From AAA044-D11 sp009705075 (GTDB taxonomy: Bacteria; Actinomycetota; Actinomycetes; Nanopelagicales; Nanopelagicaceae), in assembly GCA_965268675.1 (NCBI GenBank), contig OZ254179.1, forward strand, positions 620,001 to 684,000: a DNA stretch of 64,000 nt, in the 5' to 3' direction. This document shows, piece after piece, positions 17,301-24,972 of the stretch. Made by a program: the position numbers and the translations under genes. Each line of letters begins with the position of its first letter. Positions within the stretch are counted from its first letter, which is position 1. Under the pieces are notes generated by a model. The model was not told where the DNA came from. It made no database searches and saw nothing but the letters and a program-made list of their open reading frames with translations.

Positions 17301-18919
17301 TTTATCCATGGATTGCAAAGGTTCGTTATTCGACTCCAGGTGTTGGGCTGATTTCACCGCCACCACATCACGATATTTATTCAATTGAAGATCTTGCTCA
17401 ATTAATTCACGATTTAAAGAATGCAAATAAAAATGCGCGTGTACATGTGAAACTTGTAGCCGAGGTAGGCGTGGGAACTGTTGCCGCGGGTGTCAGCAAA
17501 GCGCATGCTGATGTGGTTCTAATTTCTGGCCACGATGGCGGAACCGGAGCTTCTCCACTTACTTCGCTAAAACATGCGGGTGCGCCGTGGGAACTTGGAC
17601 TTGCTGAAACTCAGCAGACTTTAATGCTAAACAAACTACGCGATCGAATTGTTGTTCAAGTCGATGGTCAAATGAAGACCGGCCGGGACATTGTTATTGC
17701 AGCACTTCTAGGTGGCGAAGAGTTTGGATTTGCGACCGCCCCACTCGTTGTTTCAGGATGCGTAATGATGCGCGTATGTCATCTCGATACCTGCCCGGTT
17801 GGTGTTGCTACTCAGAATCCTGAACTGCGTGCACGCTTTAGCGGAAAACCAGAATTTGTCGAAACATTCTTTGAGTACATCGCAGATGAAGTTCGTGAAT
17901 ATTTAGCCGCCCTTGGCTTTAGAACGCTAGAAGAGGCGATCGGTCAGGTTGAATACCTGGAGACGAAAGCTGCCATTAATCACTGGAAAGCCAGTGGATT
18001 GGATTTATCACCGCTACTTGCCCCACCTGCATTTGGCGATGACTCACCTCGCCACAACACAACAAAACAGGAACACGGGCTCGCTGGTGCTCTCGACAAT
18101 AAGTTAATTGAACTTGCCTCGGCCGCGTTAACTAAAAGCGAGAACGTAAATATTGAAATGGCGATTAAGAATGTAAATAGAACTGTCGGAACCATGTTGG
18201 GTTCAGAAATCACTCGGAGGTTCGGTGGTGCCGGACTGGCCCCAGACACCATAAATGTTTCATTCCATGGAACTGCTGGAAACTCTTTCGGTGCATTTAT
18301 TCCAAGAGGTCTCACTCTTCGCCTCTATGGCGATGCAAACGACTATGTAGCTAAAGGTTTATCGGGTGGTCGCGTAATCGTTCGCCCTGACGAGAAGGCC
18401 TCATTTAAATCTGAAGAGAATGTAATCGCCGGAAATGTAATTGGTTACGGTTCAACTTCTGGTGAAATCATGATTAGCGGACGAGTGGGCGAGAGATTCT
18501 GTGTCAGAAACTCGGGCGCTACTGCGATAGTAGAAGGAATTGGCGATCACGGTTGTGAATATATGACCGGCGGTATCGCTTTAATTCTGGGACACACAGG
18601 TCGCAACTTTGCAGCCGGCATGTCTGGTGGGCGAGCATTTGTTCTAGATTTGGATCCAGATTTGGTTAATACCGAAATGGTAGATGTTTTAATCTTGCCT
18701 GCTGATCAAGAAATAGTTGTTCGAGATTTAATCTCTAAGTTCGCATCAGAGACTGGTTCGAGAATTGCTGAAACGTTGTTGGCAAATTGGAGCGAGTCCA
18801 AGAAGCGCATCTCAATGGTGATGCCTCGAGATTATGCTCGTGTGCTTGCAGCAATGGAGAGAGCAGAGCGCGAAGGTTTACCAGTTGATGAAGTTGTAAT
18901 GGAGGCGCTAAATGGCTGA
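14399..18919 (+). CDS. gltB: Glutamate synthase (NADPH), large subunit
   Basis: Makes two glutamates from glutamine and 2-oxoglutarate. The N-terminal class II glutaminase has its nucleophile in EHDSCGV, Cys23 counted from GTG 14399 (Cys33 from ATG 14369); the preceding residues are the expected cleaved propeptide. Next come the central domain, the FMN domain (GEGGEDPDRY, GHDGGTGAS) and a 3Fe-4S cluster site with cysteine spacing C-x5-C-x4-C in VMMRVCHLDTCPVG. A C-terminal beta-helix rich in glycine ends the protein (1506 residues). The 100 bp upstream may hold a promoter (TATCCT at 14317). gltB overlaps gltD by 8 nt. Confidence 0.96.
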   Translation: MTLFSTVPLAQGLYDPSQEHDSCGVAMVATLNKKATHEIVSQGLTALRNMEHRGATGAEPDSGDGAGILICIPDAFYREIVDFKLPEVGKYATGIIFVDKSFTDRAALEAIAVEEGLNILGWRDLPVETKSIGKTALSVMPKFEQVFISGTNDEFDLDLERKAFCFRKRIEHSFPVYVPSLSVRTIVYKGMLTTGQLEEFFPDLSDTRVTSTLALVHSRFSTNTFPSWPLAHPYRYIAHNGEINTVRGNRNWMRARESLLASEIIPGDLNRLFPIVDNSSSDSGSFDEVLELLYLGGRSLPHAVLMMIPEAWENHATMSQKRRDFYAFHSTIMEPWDGPACITFTDGKQIGAVLDRNGLRPSRYWITKDGLVVLASEFGVLDFKPEEIASKGRLKPGRMFLVDIEAGRIIEDDEIKDGLANAAPYGEWLHAGLVRLEDLPAREHIVYPHSSVLRRQRAFGYTEEEIRIILTPMAKNGGEALGSMGTDSPIAAISAKPRLLFDYFSQLFAQVTNPPLDAIREELVTSLGGSVGPEFNLLDPGPASCRQIALDFPVIDNDELAKLIHVNADGNQPGFAAHVVRGLFPVQGGGEALANRITEIRQEVSQAIKDGAHIIVLSDRDGDAEDAPIPSLLLTAAVHHHLIREKTRTKVGLIVESGEVREVHHVALLVGFGAAAINPYLAMESAEDLVRQGVITGITPEKAVANVIKSLGKGVLKVMSKMGISTIASYTGAQVFEAIGLSREVVDEYFVGVTSKLGGVSIDLIAQETIKRHHIAYPPGGEIPGTKRLPIGGEYQWRREGEPHLFDPETVFALQHATRNKRYDIFKRYTNRVDDQSKRLMTLRGLFDFKVGLRPAISIDEVESRSAIIKRFSTGAMSYGSISAEAHETLAIAMNRLGGKSNTGEGGEDPDRYVLEANGDSRRSAIKQVASGRFGVTSEYLVNADDIQIKMAQGAKPGEGGQLPGGKVYPWIAKVRYSTPGVGLISPPPHHDIYSIEDLAQLIHDLKNANKNARVHVKLVAEVGVGTVAAGVSKAHADVVLISGHDGGTGASPLTSLKHAGAPWELGLAETQQTLMLNKLRDRIVVQVDGQMKTGRDIVIAALLGGEEFGFATAPLVVSGCVMMRVCHLDTCPVGVATQNPELRARFSGKPEFVETFFEYIADEVREYLAALGFRTLEEAIGQVEYLETKAAINHWKASGLDLSPLLAPPAFGDDSPRHNTTKQEHGLAGALDNKLIELASAALTKSENVNIEMAIKNVNRTVGTMLGSEITRRFGGAGLAPDTINVSFHGTAGNSFGAFIPRGLTLRLYGDANDYVAKGLSGGRVIVRPDEKASFKSEENVIAGNVIGYGSTSGEIMISGRVGERFCVRNSGATAIVEGIGDHGCEYMTGGIALILGHTGRNFAAGMSGGRAFVLDLDPDLVNTEMVDVLILPADQEIVVRDLISKFASETGSRIAETLLANWSESKKRISMVMPRDYARVLAAMERAEREGLPVDEVVMEALNG

Positions 18920-20369
18920 CCCAAAGGGTTTCTTAACTACACCTAGGCAGACTCCAACTCGTCGCCCGGTTGATGTTCGAATCCGCGACTGGAAAGAAGT
19001 TTATGAAGAGCAAGATTTTCAAGTTCTCCAAAAGCAAGCCGGTCGCTGCATGGATTGTGGAATTCCGTTCTGCCACCAGGGCTGTCCTCTTGGAAATCTA
19101 ATCCCGGAGTGGAACGATTTAATCTGGCGCGGTGAAACACGTGAGGCCATTGATCGCCTGCACGCAACTAACAACTTCCCAGAATTTACTGGCCGACTAT
19201 GCCCAGCCCCTTGTGAAACGGCATGCGTGGTTGGAATAAACGCCCCAGCTGTAACCATTAAACAAGTTGAACTTCGCACAATTGAAGAAGCCTTCGCAAA
19301 TGGTTCAGTAGTTCCTCTTCCATCCGAGCGACTTACTGGAAAAACAGTTGCAGTGATTGGTTCTGGACCTGCCGGTCTAGCCGCGGCACAGCAATTAACT
19401 CGCGCCGGACATACTGTTGCAGTTTACGAACGTGGCGCAAAACCTGGCGGATTATTGCGATATGGAATTCCAGAATTCAAAATGGAGAAATCTATTTTAG
19501 ATCGCAGAATCTCTCAGATGGAGGCGGAAGGAACTCGTTTTCGAAGCGGAATTAACGTTGGCGTAGATATAACTGGAAGTGAACTTCGAACAAAATACGA
19601 TGCAATTGTTCTTGCCGTGGGAGCTACAAATTGGCGTGACATCCAAGTTCCAGGTCGCGAACTCAAAGGAATTTATCAGGCAATGGAGTATCTACCTTGG
19701 GGAAATAAACAAGGTCTCAATGAATTGAACGAAGCCCCACCAATAAATGCATCGGGTAAGCATGTGATTATTCTCGGTGGCGGAGATACTGGCGCGGATT
19801 GTTTAGGAACTGCAATTCGCCAAGGTGCGGCCAGCGTTACTCAACTAGAGATCATGCCAAGGCCAACCGAAGAGCGTCCCGCATCTCAACCTTGGCCAAC
19901 ATATCCAATGATTTATCGAGTGAGCAGCGCACACGAAGAGGCAGGAGAGCGGTTATTCGCGGTTTCTACAGAAGAATTTCTTGGCGACGATTCTGGTAAT
20001 TTGCGCGCAATTAAATTGGTTGAAACAGAGTTAGTAAATGGAAAATTTGAAAAGGTTGCAGGCTCCGAAAAAGAACTGCCTGCTGATTTAGTATTTCTTG
20101 CAATGGGATTTGTTGGACCCGAGAAATCAGAGTTACTTACACAACTAGAAGTTAATTTTGATGAGCGAGGAAACATCGCTCGAGATGGAAAGTATGGAAC
20201 TAATATTGAAGGCGTCTATGTTGCAGGCGATGCTGGACGTGGTCAATCACTTATAGTCTGGGCTATCGCCGAAGGTCGTAGCGCGGCCGCAGCTGTAGAT
20301 GAATTCTTAGTGGGTGAAACCCAACTTCCTGCGCCAATCGAGCCAACTGCACGTCCTATGATGGTTTAG
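18912..20369 (+). CDS. gltD: Glutamate synthase (NADPH), small subunit
   Basis: Takes electrons from NADPH and passes them via FAD and 4Fe-4S clusters to GltB. Cysteine motifs for the clusters occur in the first 110 residues (RCMDCGIPFCHQGCP and RLCPAPCETACV). FAD binding is seen in VIGSGPAGLAAA, NADPH binding in ILGGGDTGADCLG, and the C-terminal FAD motif in GVYVAGDAGRGQSL. At 485 residues the length is typical. It overlaps gltB by 8 nt, consistent with equal synthesis of the two subunits. Confidence 0.96.
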   Translation: MADPKGFLTTPRQTPTRRPVDVRIRDWKEVYEEQDFQVLQKQAGRCMDCGIPFCHQGCPLGNLIPEWNDLIWRGETREAIDRLHATNNFPEFTGRLCPAPCETACVVGINAPAVTIKQVELRTIEEAFANGSVVPLPSERLTGKTVAVIGSGPAGLAAAQQLTRAGHTVAVYERGAKPGGLLRYGIPEFKMEKSILDRRISQMEAEGTRFRSGINVGVDITGSELRTKYDAIVLAVGATNWRDIQVPGRELKGIYQAMEYLPWGNKQGLNELNEAPPINASGKHVIILGGGDTGADCLGTAIRQGAASVTQLEIMPRPTEERPASQPWPTYPMIYRVSSAHEEAGERLFAVSTEEFLGDDSGNLRAIKLVETELVNGKFEKVAGSEKELPADLVFLAMGFVGPEKSELLTQLEVNFDERGNIARDGKYGTNIEGVYVAGDAGRGQSLIVWAIAEGRSAAAAVDEFLVGETQLPAPIEPTARPMMV

Positions 20370-20382
20370 TTGGTTTATTCCA

Positions 20383-20388
20383 TACAAT
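20383..20388 (+). promoter_or_regulatory. pyk: possible -10 element for pyk
   Basis: TACAAT in the 81-bp AT-rich gap between gltD and pyk matches the -10 consensus at five of six positions. No good -35 was found at the usual distance. Confidence 0.3.
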
Positions 20389-20450
20389 TAATAACGATAC
20401 ATTTAATCAAAATCTAGAAATAGTGAATATCCGAAGAGAAGGTTTAACAA

Positions 20451-21893
20451 ATGCGTAGAGCAAAGATTGTTTGCACGATGGGCCCGGCGGTTGAATCACC
20501 AGAAAAGGTGGAGCAACTAATTGCTGCTGGCATGAACATGGCGCGATTAAATCTCTCACATGGCGGGTATCCAGAACATCAAGCACGCCTTGATGCAGTT
20601 CGAAGAGCAGCAGCAAAGGCTGGCGTTGCAGTCGCGGTTTTGGTCGACCTGCAAGGTCCGAAGATTCGTCTAGCTCGATTTGAAAGCGGCCCACATGATC
20701 TTGCCCGCGGAGATATTTTTACAGTCACTACTGATGAGGTTTCTGGAACCAAGGAGCGAGTTGGAACCACTTACAAAGGGCTTCCCGGAGATTGCAAAGC
20801 AGGGGACCGGATCCTAATTGATGATGGCAAGGTCACCGTCGAAGTTATTGAAGTTAAAGGAAACGATGTAATTACAAAATGTATCGAACCAGGAGCGGTA
20901 AGCAATAACAAGGGAATTAATCTCCCAGGTGTAGCAGTTTCGGTTCCAGCTCTCTCCGAGAAAGATAAAGAAGATTTACGTTGGGGCTTGCGCGCAGGTG
21001 CAGATTTTATTGCGCTCTCCTTCGTGCGAAATGCATCAGATATCGTCGATGTACATCGCATAATGGATGAAGAGGGAATTCGTCGCCCGGTAATCGCAAA
21101 AATTGAGAAGCCGCAAGCCGTCGATAATTTAGAAGAAATTATCGCGGCCTTCGATGGCATCATGGTGGCGCGCGGTGATCTCGGCGTTGAAATGCCAATA
21201 GAAGAAGTTCCACTAGTTCAAAAGCGTTGTGTAATGCTCTCTCGTGAAGCAGCTAAGCCTGTGATTGTTGCTACTCAAATGTTGGATTCCATGATTTCTA
21301 ATTCGCGACCTACTCGAGCCGAAGCGACCGACTGTGCAAACGCTGTTCTAGATGGTGCTGATGCTTTAATGCTTTCGGGTGAAACCAGCGTTGGTGAATT
21401 TGCAATAGAAGCAGTTACAACTATGGCGCGCATTATTGAACGAACTGAAGAAGCAATGCTTGACCGAATTCCGGCGCTACGCCACGAACCACGCACCAAG
21501 GGTGGGGCAATCACAAAAGCTGCAACCGAGGTCGGTGCAATAGTTGATGCTAAATATTTAGTCGCCTTCACCCAAAGCGGAGATTCAGCTAGAAGAATGT
21601 CGAGACTTCGCTCGCCAATTAGAATTTTGGCATTCACTCCCGAAGAGGCTGTTTACAATCAACTTGCCTTAACTTGGGGCGTTGAGTCAAAGATTACCCA
21701 CATGGTTTCACACACTGATGAAATGGTCGCCCAGGTTGATCGAATTCTTATCGATTCAAATAGCGCACAAAAAGGGGATAACGTCATAATTGTGGCCGGC
21801 TCACCTCCAGGAATACCTGGTTCCACTAATGCGATGCGTGTTCACCGTGTTGGAGATGCAGTCGAAGGAATTGCTCCCGCATATCGTAAGTAG
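20451..21893 (+). CDS. pyk: Pyruvate kinase
   Basis: Converts phosphoenolpyruvate and ADP to pyruvate and ATP. Motifs are RRAKIVCTMGPA at the N-terminus, MARLNLSHG, the active-site signature around AKIEKPQAVDN, the metal and phosphate region VARGDLGVEMP, and ATQMLDSMI. The C-terminal domain is complete, 480 residues in all. GAAGAGAAGG stands before the ATG. In actinobacteria pyk precedes the pdtaR region, as here. Confidence 0.96.
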   Translation: MRRAKIVCTMGPAVESPEKVEQLIAAGMNMARLNLSHGGYPEHQARLDAVRRAAAKAGVAVAVLVDLQGPKIRLARFESGPHDLARGDIFTVTTDEVSGTKERVGTTYKGLPGDCKAGDRILIDDGKVTVEVIEVKGNDVITKCIEPGAVSNNKGINLPGVAVSVPALSEKDKEDLRWGLRAGADFIALSFVRNASDIVDVHRIMDEEGIRRPVIAKIEKPQAVDNLEEIIAAFDGIMVARGDLGVEMPIEEVPLVQKRCVMLSREAAKPVIVATQMLDSMISNSRPTRAEATDCANAVLDGADALMLSGETSVGEFAIEAVTTMARIIERTEEAMLDRIPALRHEPRTKGGAITKAATEVGAIVDAKYLVAFTQSGDSARRMSRLRSPIRILAFTPEEAVYNQLALTWGVESKITHMVSHTDEMVAQVDRILIDSNSAQKGDNVIIVAGSPPGIPGSTNAMRVHRVGDAVEGIAPAYRK

Positions 21894-21924
21894 TTAAAGT
21901 AGGGGCGGGTAATTCAATAACAGC

Positions 21925-21997
21925 GCCTCGGTACTCCAACGGTAGAGAGGGCGGACTCAAAATCCGCACAGTGTCGGTTCAAATCCGACTCGAGGCA
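21925..21997 (+). tRNA. tRNA-Leu(CAA) with a short, 5-nt variable loop
   Basis: A 73-nt cloverleaf can be drawn by hand: acceptor GCCTCGG/TCGAGGC with one G-T pair; D-arm stem CTC/GAG of 3 bp with loop CAACGGTAGA; anticodon stem GCGGA/TCCGC with loop CTCAAAA, anticodon CAA (codon UUG, leucine); variable loop ACAGT; T-arm GTCGG/CCGAC with loop TTCAAAT; discriminator A. No CCA is encoded. The 3-bp D-stem and GGTAGA loop are typical of leucine tRNAs, but bacterial tRNA-Leu should have a long variable arm, absent here. Identity therefore rests on the anticodon and A73. Confidence 0.82.
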
Positions 21998-21998
21998 C

Positions 21999-22586
21999 GT
22001 GAGCCAAAATAGAACCGCAAGAATTCTAGTTGCGGAAGATGAAGCGTTGATTCGACTTGACCTTGTTGAAATGTTAACTGAGGCCGGTTACGAAGTTGTA
22101 GCGCAAGCCACCAATGGCATTGAAGCAATTGCATTGGCCAAAGAATTCAAACCTGATCTTGCGATTCTCGATGTGAAAATGCCAGAACTAGATGGAATTT
22201 CCGCGGCGCAAGAGATAATTGAAATTTCCCCAGTCCTAATGCTCACCGCCTTTAGTCAGAAAGAATTGGTCGAACGGGCTAGAGATGCTGGTGTTATGGC
22301 CTATGTTGTTAAGCCATTTAGTATCAATGATTTAACGCCAGCGATAGAAATTGCAATGAGTAGGCATTTACAAATGCGTTCGCTCAAAGAGGAAGTAGCT
22401 GATTTACACGAGCGACTTGAGACCAGAAAAATCGTAGATCGCGCCAAGGGGATTTTGATGGCAGCGATGAATCTGAGTGAGCCAGATGCCTTTAGCTGGA
22501 TTCAGCGGGCAGCCATGGATCGTCGAATCAGCATGAAGGCGGTCGCGCAAGCGGTTATTTCCCCTGATTCAGTTCCAGAGCGCTAG
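21999..22586 (+). CDS. pdtaR: ANTAR response regulator, PdtaR-like antiterminator
   Basis: A 195-residue response regulator. The receiver domain has acidic residues E13 and D14, phospho-acceptor D58 in AILDVKMP, T83 and K105 in VVKPFS. The C-terminal ANTAR RNA-binding domain (about 130-190) carries ERLETRKIVDRAKGILM and AFSWIQRAAMDRR. It closely resembles mycobacterial PdtaR, which binds target RNA when phosphorylated by PdtaS. No histidine kinase is encoded nearby. The GTG start lies one base after the tRNA-Leu 3' end, leaving no room for a Shine-Dalgarno: any 5' leader would be the tRNA itself. Confidence 0.92.
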   Translation: MSQNRTARILVAEDEALIRLDLVEMLTEAGYEVVAQATNGIEAIALAKEFKPDLAILDVKMPELDGISAAQEIIEISPVLMLTAFSQKELVERARDAGVMAYVVKPFSINDLTPAIEIAMSRHLQMRSLKEEVADLHERLETRKIVDRAKGILMAAMNLSEPDAFSWIQRAAMDRRISMKAVAQAVISPDSVPER

Positions 22587-22655
22587 ATACCCTTATTTGG
22601 CCGCTTTGGGATATATAACAATCGCATAAACAAGGCTCAAATGGCGGAATTTAAC

Positions 22656-22683
22656 TTGAGTTCACCTGTAGTTCACCTATAGC
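22656..22683 (+). promoter_or_regulatory. livJ: putative liv promoter with internal direct repeats
   Basis: TTGAGT (22656-22661) and TATAGC (22678-22683) are spaced 16 nt and make a plausible -35/-10 pair. The spacer and its edges hold two copies of AGTTCACCT (22659-22667 and 22670-22678), exactly 11 nt apart, one helical turn, as expected for a tandem operator. The 10-bp palindrome GTCCCGGGAC follows at 22698-22707 in the leader. A strong AGGAAGG site precedes the livJ ATG. Confidence 0.4.
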
Positions 22684-22750
22684 CTTCACTCCTCCCTGTC
22701 CCGGGACGGAAATATCAAGCTGTGGAAACACAGAAAACAGGAAGGTCTAC

Positions 22751-23905
22751 ATGAATAAGAACTCAAAGCGCGTTCTTGCTGTAGTTGCTGCATCTGCTCT
22801 TGCATTTGGAACAGTTGTAACATCACAAGCAAACGCAGCAGCTAAAAAAGAAGTAACAATCATGTTCCAAGGTCCACTAACTGGTGGAGATGCACAACTT
22901 GGACAAGATCAACTTCCAGGCGCAATCTTTGCAATTGCAGAGTACAACGCAACTAACCCAAAGGTTAAGATCAAGCTTGAAAAGGCTGACTCACAATGCG
23001 ATGGAACTGTTGCTGCGAACATCGCACCAGGCGTTGCTGCTAACAAGAAGGTAATCGGCGTAATCGGAACATCATGTTCAGGTGAAGCTCGTAACTCATT
23101 CCCTTCATACATCGCTGCAGGCCTAACAATGGTTTCTCCATCAGCAACAGCTGTTGGTCTAACTGATCCAAAGGCTCCAGACCGTGGATTCCCAATCTTC
23201 CACCGCGTCCTTGCAAACGATAAGTTCCAAGCTCCAGCACTTGTAAAGGTTGGCGCAAAGAGAGTTACCGATCCAAAGTTCTACATCGTTGATGACCAGA
23301 CAACTTACGGCGCAGGACTTGCACAATATGCAAAGCCAGCTGCTAAGAAGGCTGGAACAATCGTTGGTTCAGACTCTGTAGCTAAGGGAACAGCTGATTA
23401 CTCATCAGTTTCAACCAAGGTTAAGGCTTCTGGCGCAAACGTTGTTCTATACGCTGGTTACACCCAAGATGGCGCAAAGTTTGTTAAGTCACTTCGCGAC
23501 AGTGGTTACAAGGGCGTATTTGCTGCAGGCGACGGAGTTAACACTTCTGACCTTCCAGGCCTAACAGGCGCAGCAGGCGAAGGACTTCGCCTAGTTGCTC
23601 CAGACGTACCTTTCGATCTTCTTGTTTCAAAGGAGAAGCTAGCTGCTTTCACAAAGGCAACTGGCGTAAAGGTTCCTGGTCTATATGTAACTTCAACATA
23701 CGATGCAGCTAACGTTTTCATCGCATGTATCAAGAAGGGCAAGTTAACTCGCCCAGGTATCCAATCATGTGTAGCAGGCGGAACATTTGATGGTGTATCA
23801 GGCTCAAAGATCAAGTTCGATCGTTACGGCGACATCATTGGTGGAGCACCAGTTGGTGAATTCGTAGTAAAGGGCGACAAGATCGACTACGTAGGTATCG
23901 CATAA
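22751..23905 (+). CDS. livJ: Branched-chain amino-acid ABC transporter, substrate-binding protein
   Basis: A 384-residue periplasmic-binding-protein type I receptor. Signal peptide: basic N-region, hydrophobic core VLAVVAASALAFG, cleavage predicted after ANA at residue 29. The mature part has the Leu/Ile/Val-binding fold (VIGVIGTSCSGE, YIVDDQTTYG, VVLYAGYTQDGA). Ligand could be branched-chain or other amino acids. There is no lipobox cysteine, unusual for a Gram-positive binding protein. Codon choice is much more biased (AAG, ATC, GCA, GTT) than in neighbours, a sign of very high expression. A hairpin separates it from the permease genes. Confidence 0.92.
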   Translation: MNKNSKRVLAVVAASALAFGTVVTSQANAAAKKEVTIMFQGPLTGGDAQLGQDQLPGAIFAIAEYNATNPKVKIKLEKADSQCDGTVAANIAPGVAANKKVIGVIGTSCSGEARNSFPSYIAAGLTMVSPSATAVGLTDPKAPDRGFPIFHRVLANDKFQAPALVKVGAKRVTDPKFYIVDDQTTYGAGLAQYAKPAAKKAGTIVGSDSVAKGTADYSSVSTKVKASGANVVLYAGYTQDGAKFVKSLRDSGYKGVFAAGDGVNTSDLPGLTGAAGEGLRLVAPDVPFDLLVSKEKLAAFTKATGVKVPGLYVTSTYDAANVFIACIKKGKLTRPGIQSCVAGGTFDGVSGSKIKFDRYGDIIGGAPVGEFVVKGDKIDYVGIA

Positions 23906-23948
23906 TCTGCGATTTCTTCGTAATAAAGTTCTAAAGTACTAAAAATAG

Positions 23949-23990
23949 CGTGGTAATTCTGGTTAAATAAGCCGGAATTACCACGTTGTT
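23949..23990 (+). terminator. hairpin attenuator between livJ and livH
   Basis: CGTGGTAATTCTGG (23949-23962) pairs with CCGGAATTACCACG (23972-23985) over 14 bp with one G-T wobble and a 9-nt loop, followed by TTGTT. The short T tract suggests partial termination, giving more mRNA for the binding protein than for the membrane subunits. Confidence 0.65.
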
Positions 23991-24018
23991 CAATATCAAA
24001 AATAGAGAATCGGAACTC

Positions 24019-24972
24019 ATGAACTTTTCTGTTGTAACCTCGCAGTTCTGGGCGCTCTGCCTTCAGGGAGTGGCCTTGGGCCTTATCTACTCTTTAATTT
24101 CACTCGGTTACACAATGGTTTACGGCGTACTTCGCCTCATAAATTTTGCCAACTCCGAAGTGTTTATGGTCGGAACTTTTTCAATTCTTTTTATTCAAGT
24201 GAGCATTTTGCGCCATCCGTTAAATGTAGAACCAATTCACGGGATTGCGCTTATTGGGGCGCTCCTGCTTAGCCTTGTTGGTGCGATGCTGGTCTGCGCG
24301 CTTCTGGCGATGCTTGTTGAGCTCGTTGCATATCGCAGACTAAGAGCGCATGGAACAAATCGACTTGCAAGTTTGATTTCAGCAATTGGAACTTCAATTT
24401 TCTTGTCAGAGAGTTTCCGAATTCTTACTCACTCAAGGCCACAAACTTCACCTCGGTTACTTGAGAAGTGGACTTTCGGCGAAATCGCTGGTGCGAACTT
24501 TAGAATAGATACCGTGATGGCGATTGTGGCTTCTATCGTTATATTTTTTGCACTTGATCAGTTTGTAAATCGCTCACGACTTGGCGCTGCAATTCGCGCA
24601 GTTTCTATGTCCGAAGAAAATTCCCGCTTGATGGGAATAAATCTAAATCGTGTGGTGACCCTAACCTTCGCGATAGGTGGTTTAACTACCGGAGCAGCCG
24701 CATTCTTCTATACGACTATTTATGAGAACACACAATTCAACGTTGGTTTCAATTTAGGAATTGCTGCCTTTACCGCCGCAGTTCTTGGCGGAATTGGTAA
24801 TTTGCGTGGCGCATTTTATGGCGGATTGGCCCTTGGATTGCTCGAGCAGTTTGCCTCTGCAATTCTTGGTTCCCAATGGAAGGCAGTAACAGTCTTCTTG
24901 GTCTTGGTACTTGTTCTATTAATTAAGCCAAGTGGCATCTTCGGCGAAGCTGTCCAGCAGACGAGGACATGA
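24019..24972 (+). CDS. livH: Branched-chain amino-acid ABC transporter permease LivH
   Basis: Membrane subunit of the importer, with eight or so hydrophobic segments. Family features are LQGVALGLIYSLISLGYTMVYG at the N-terminus (first 16 residues of that stretch are the diagnostic part), LRLINFANSE, and the ATPase-contact loop around MSEENSRLMGINLNR. The C-terminus has AAVLGGIGNLRGAFYGG. ATG 24019 is chosen over TTG 23986 because homology to LivH begins soon after it; 317 residues result. Its stop overlaps the livM ATG (ATGA). Confidence 0.92.
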   Translation: MNFSVVTSQFWALCLQGVALGLIYSLISLGYTMVYGVLRLINFANSEVFMVGTFSILFIQVSILRHPLNVEPIHGIALIGALLLSLVGAMLVCALLAMLVELVAYRRLRAHGTNRLASLISAIGTSIFLSESFRILTHSRPQTSPRLLEKWTFGEIAGANFRIDTVMAIVASIVIFFALDQFVNRSRLGAAIRAVSMSEENSRLMGINLNRVVTLTFAIGGLTTGAAAFFYTTIYENTQFNVGFNLGIAAFTAAVLGGIGNLRGAFYGGLALGLLEQFASAILGSQWKAVTVFLVLVLVLLIKPSGIFGEAVQQTRT

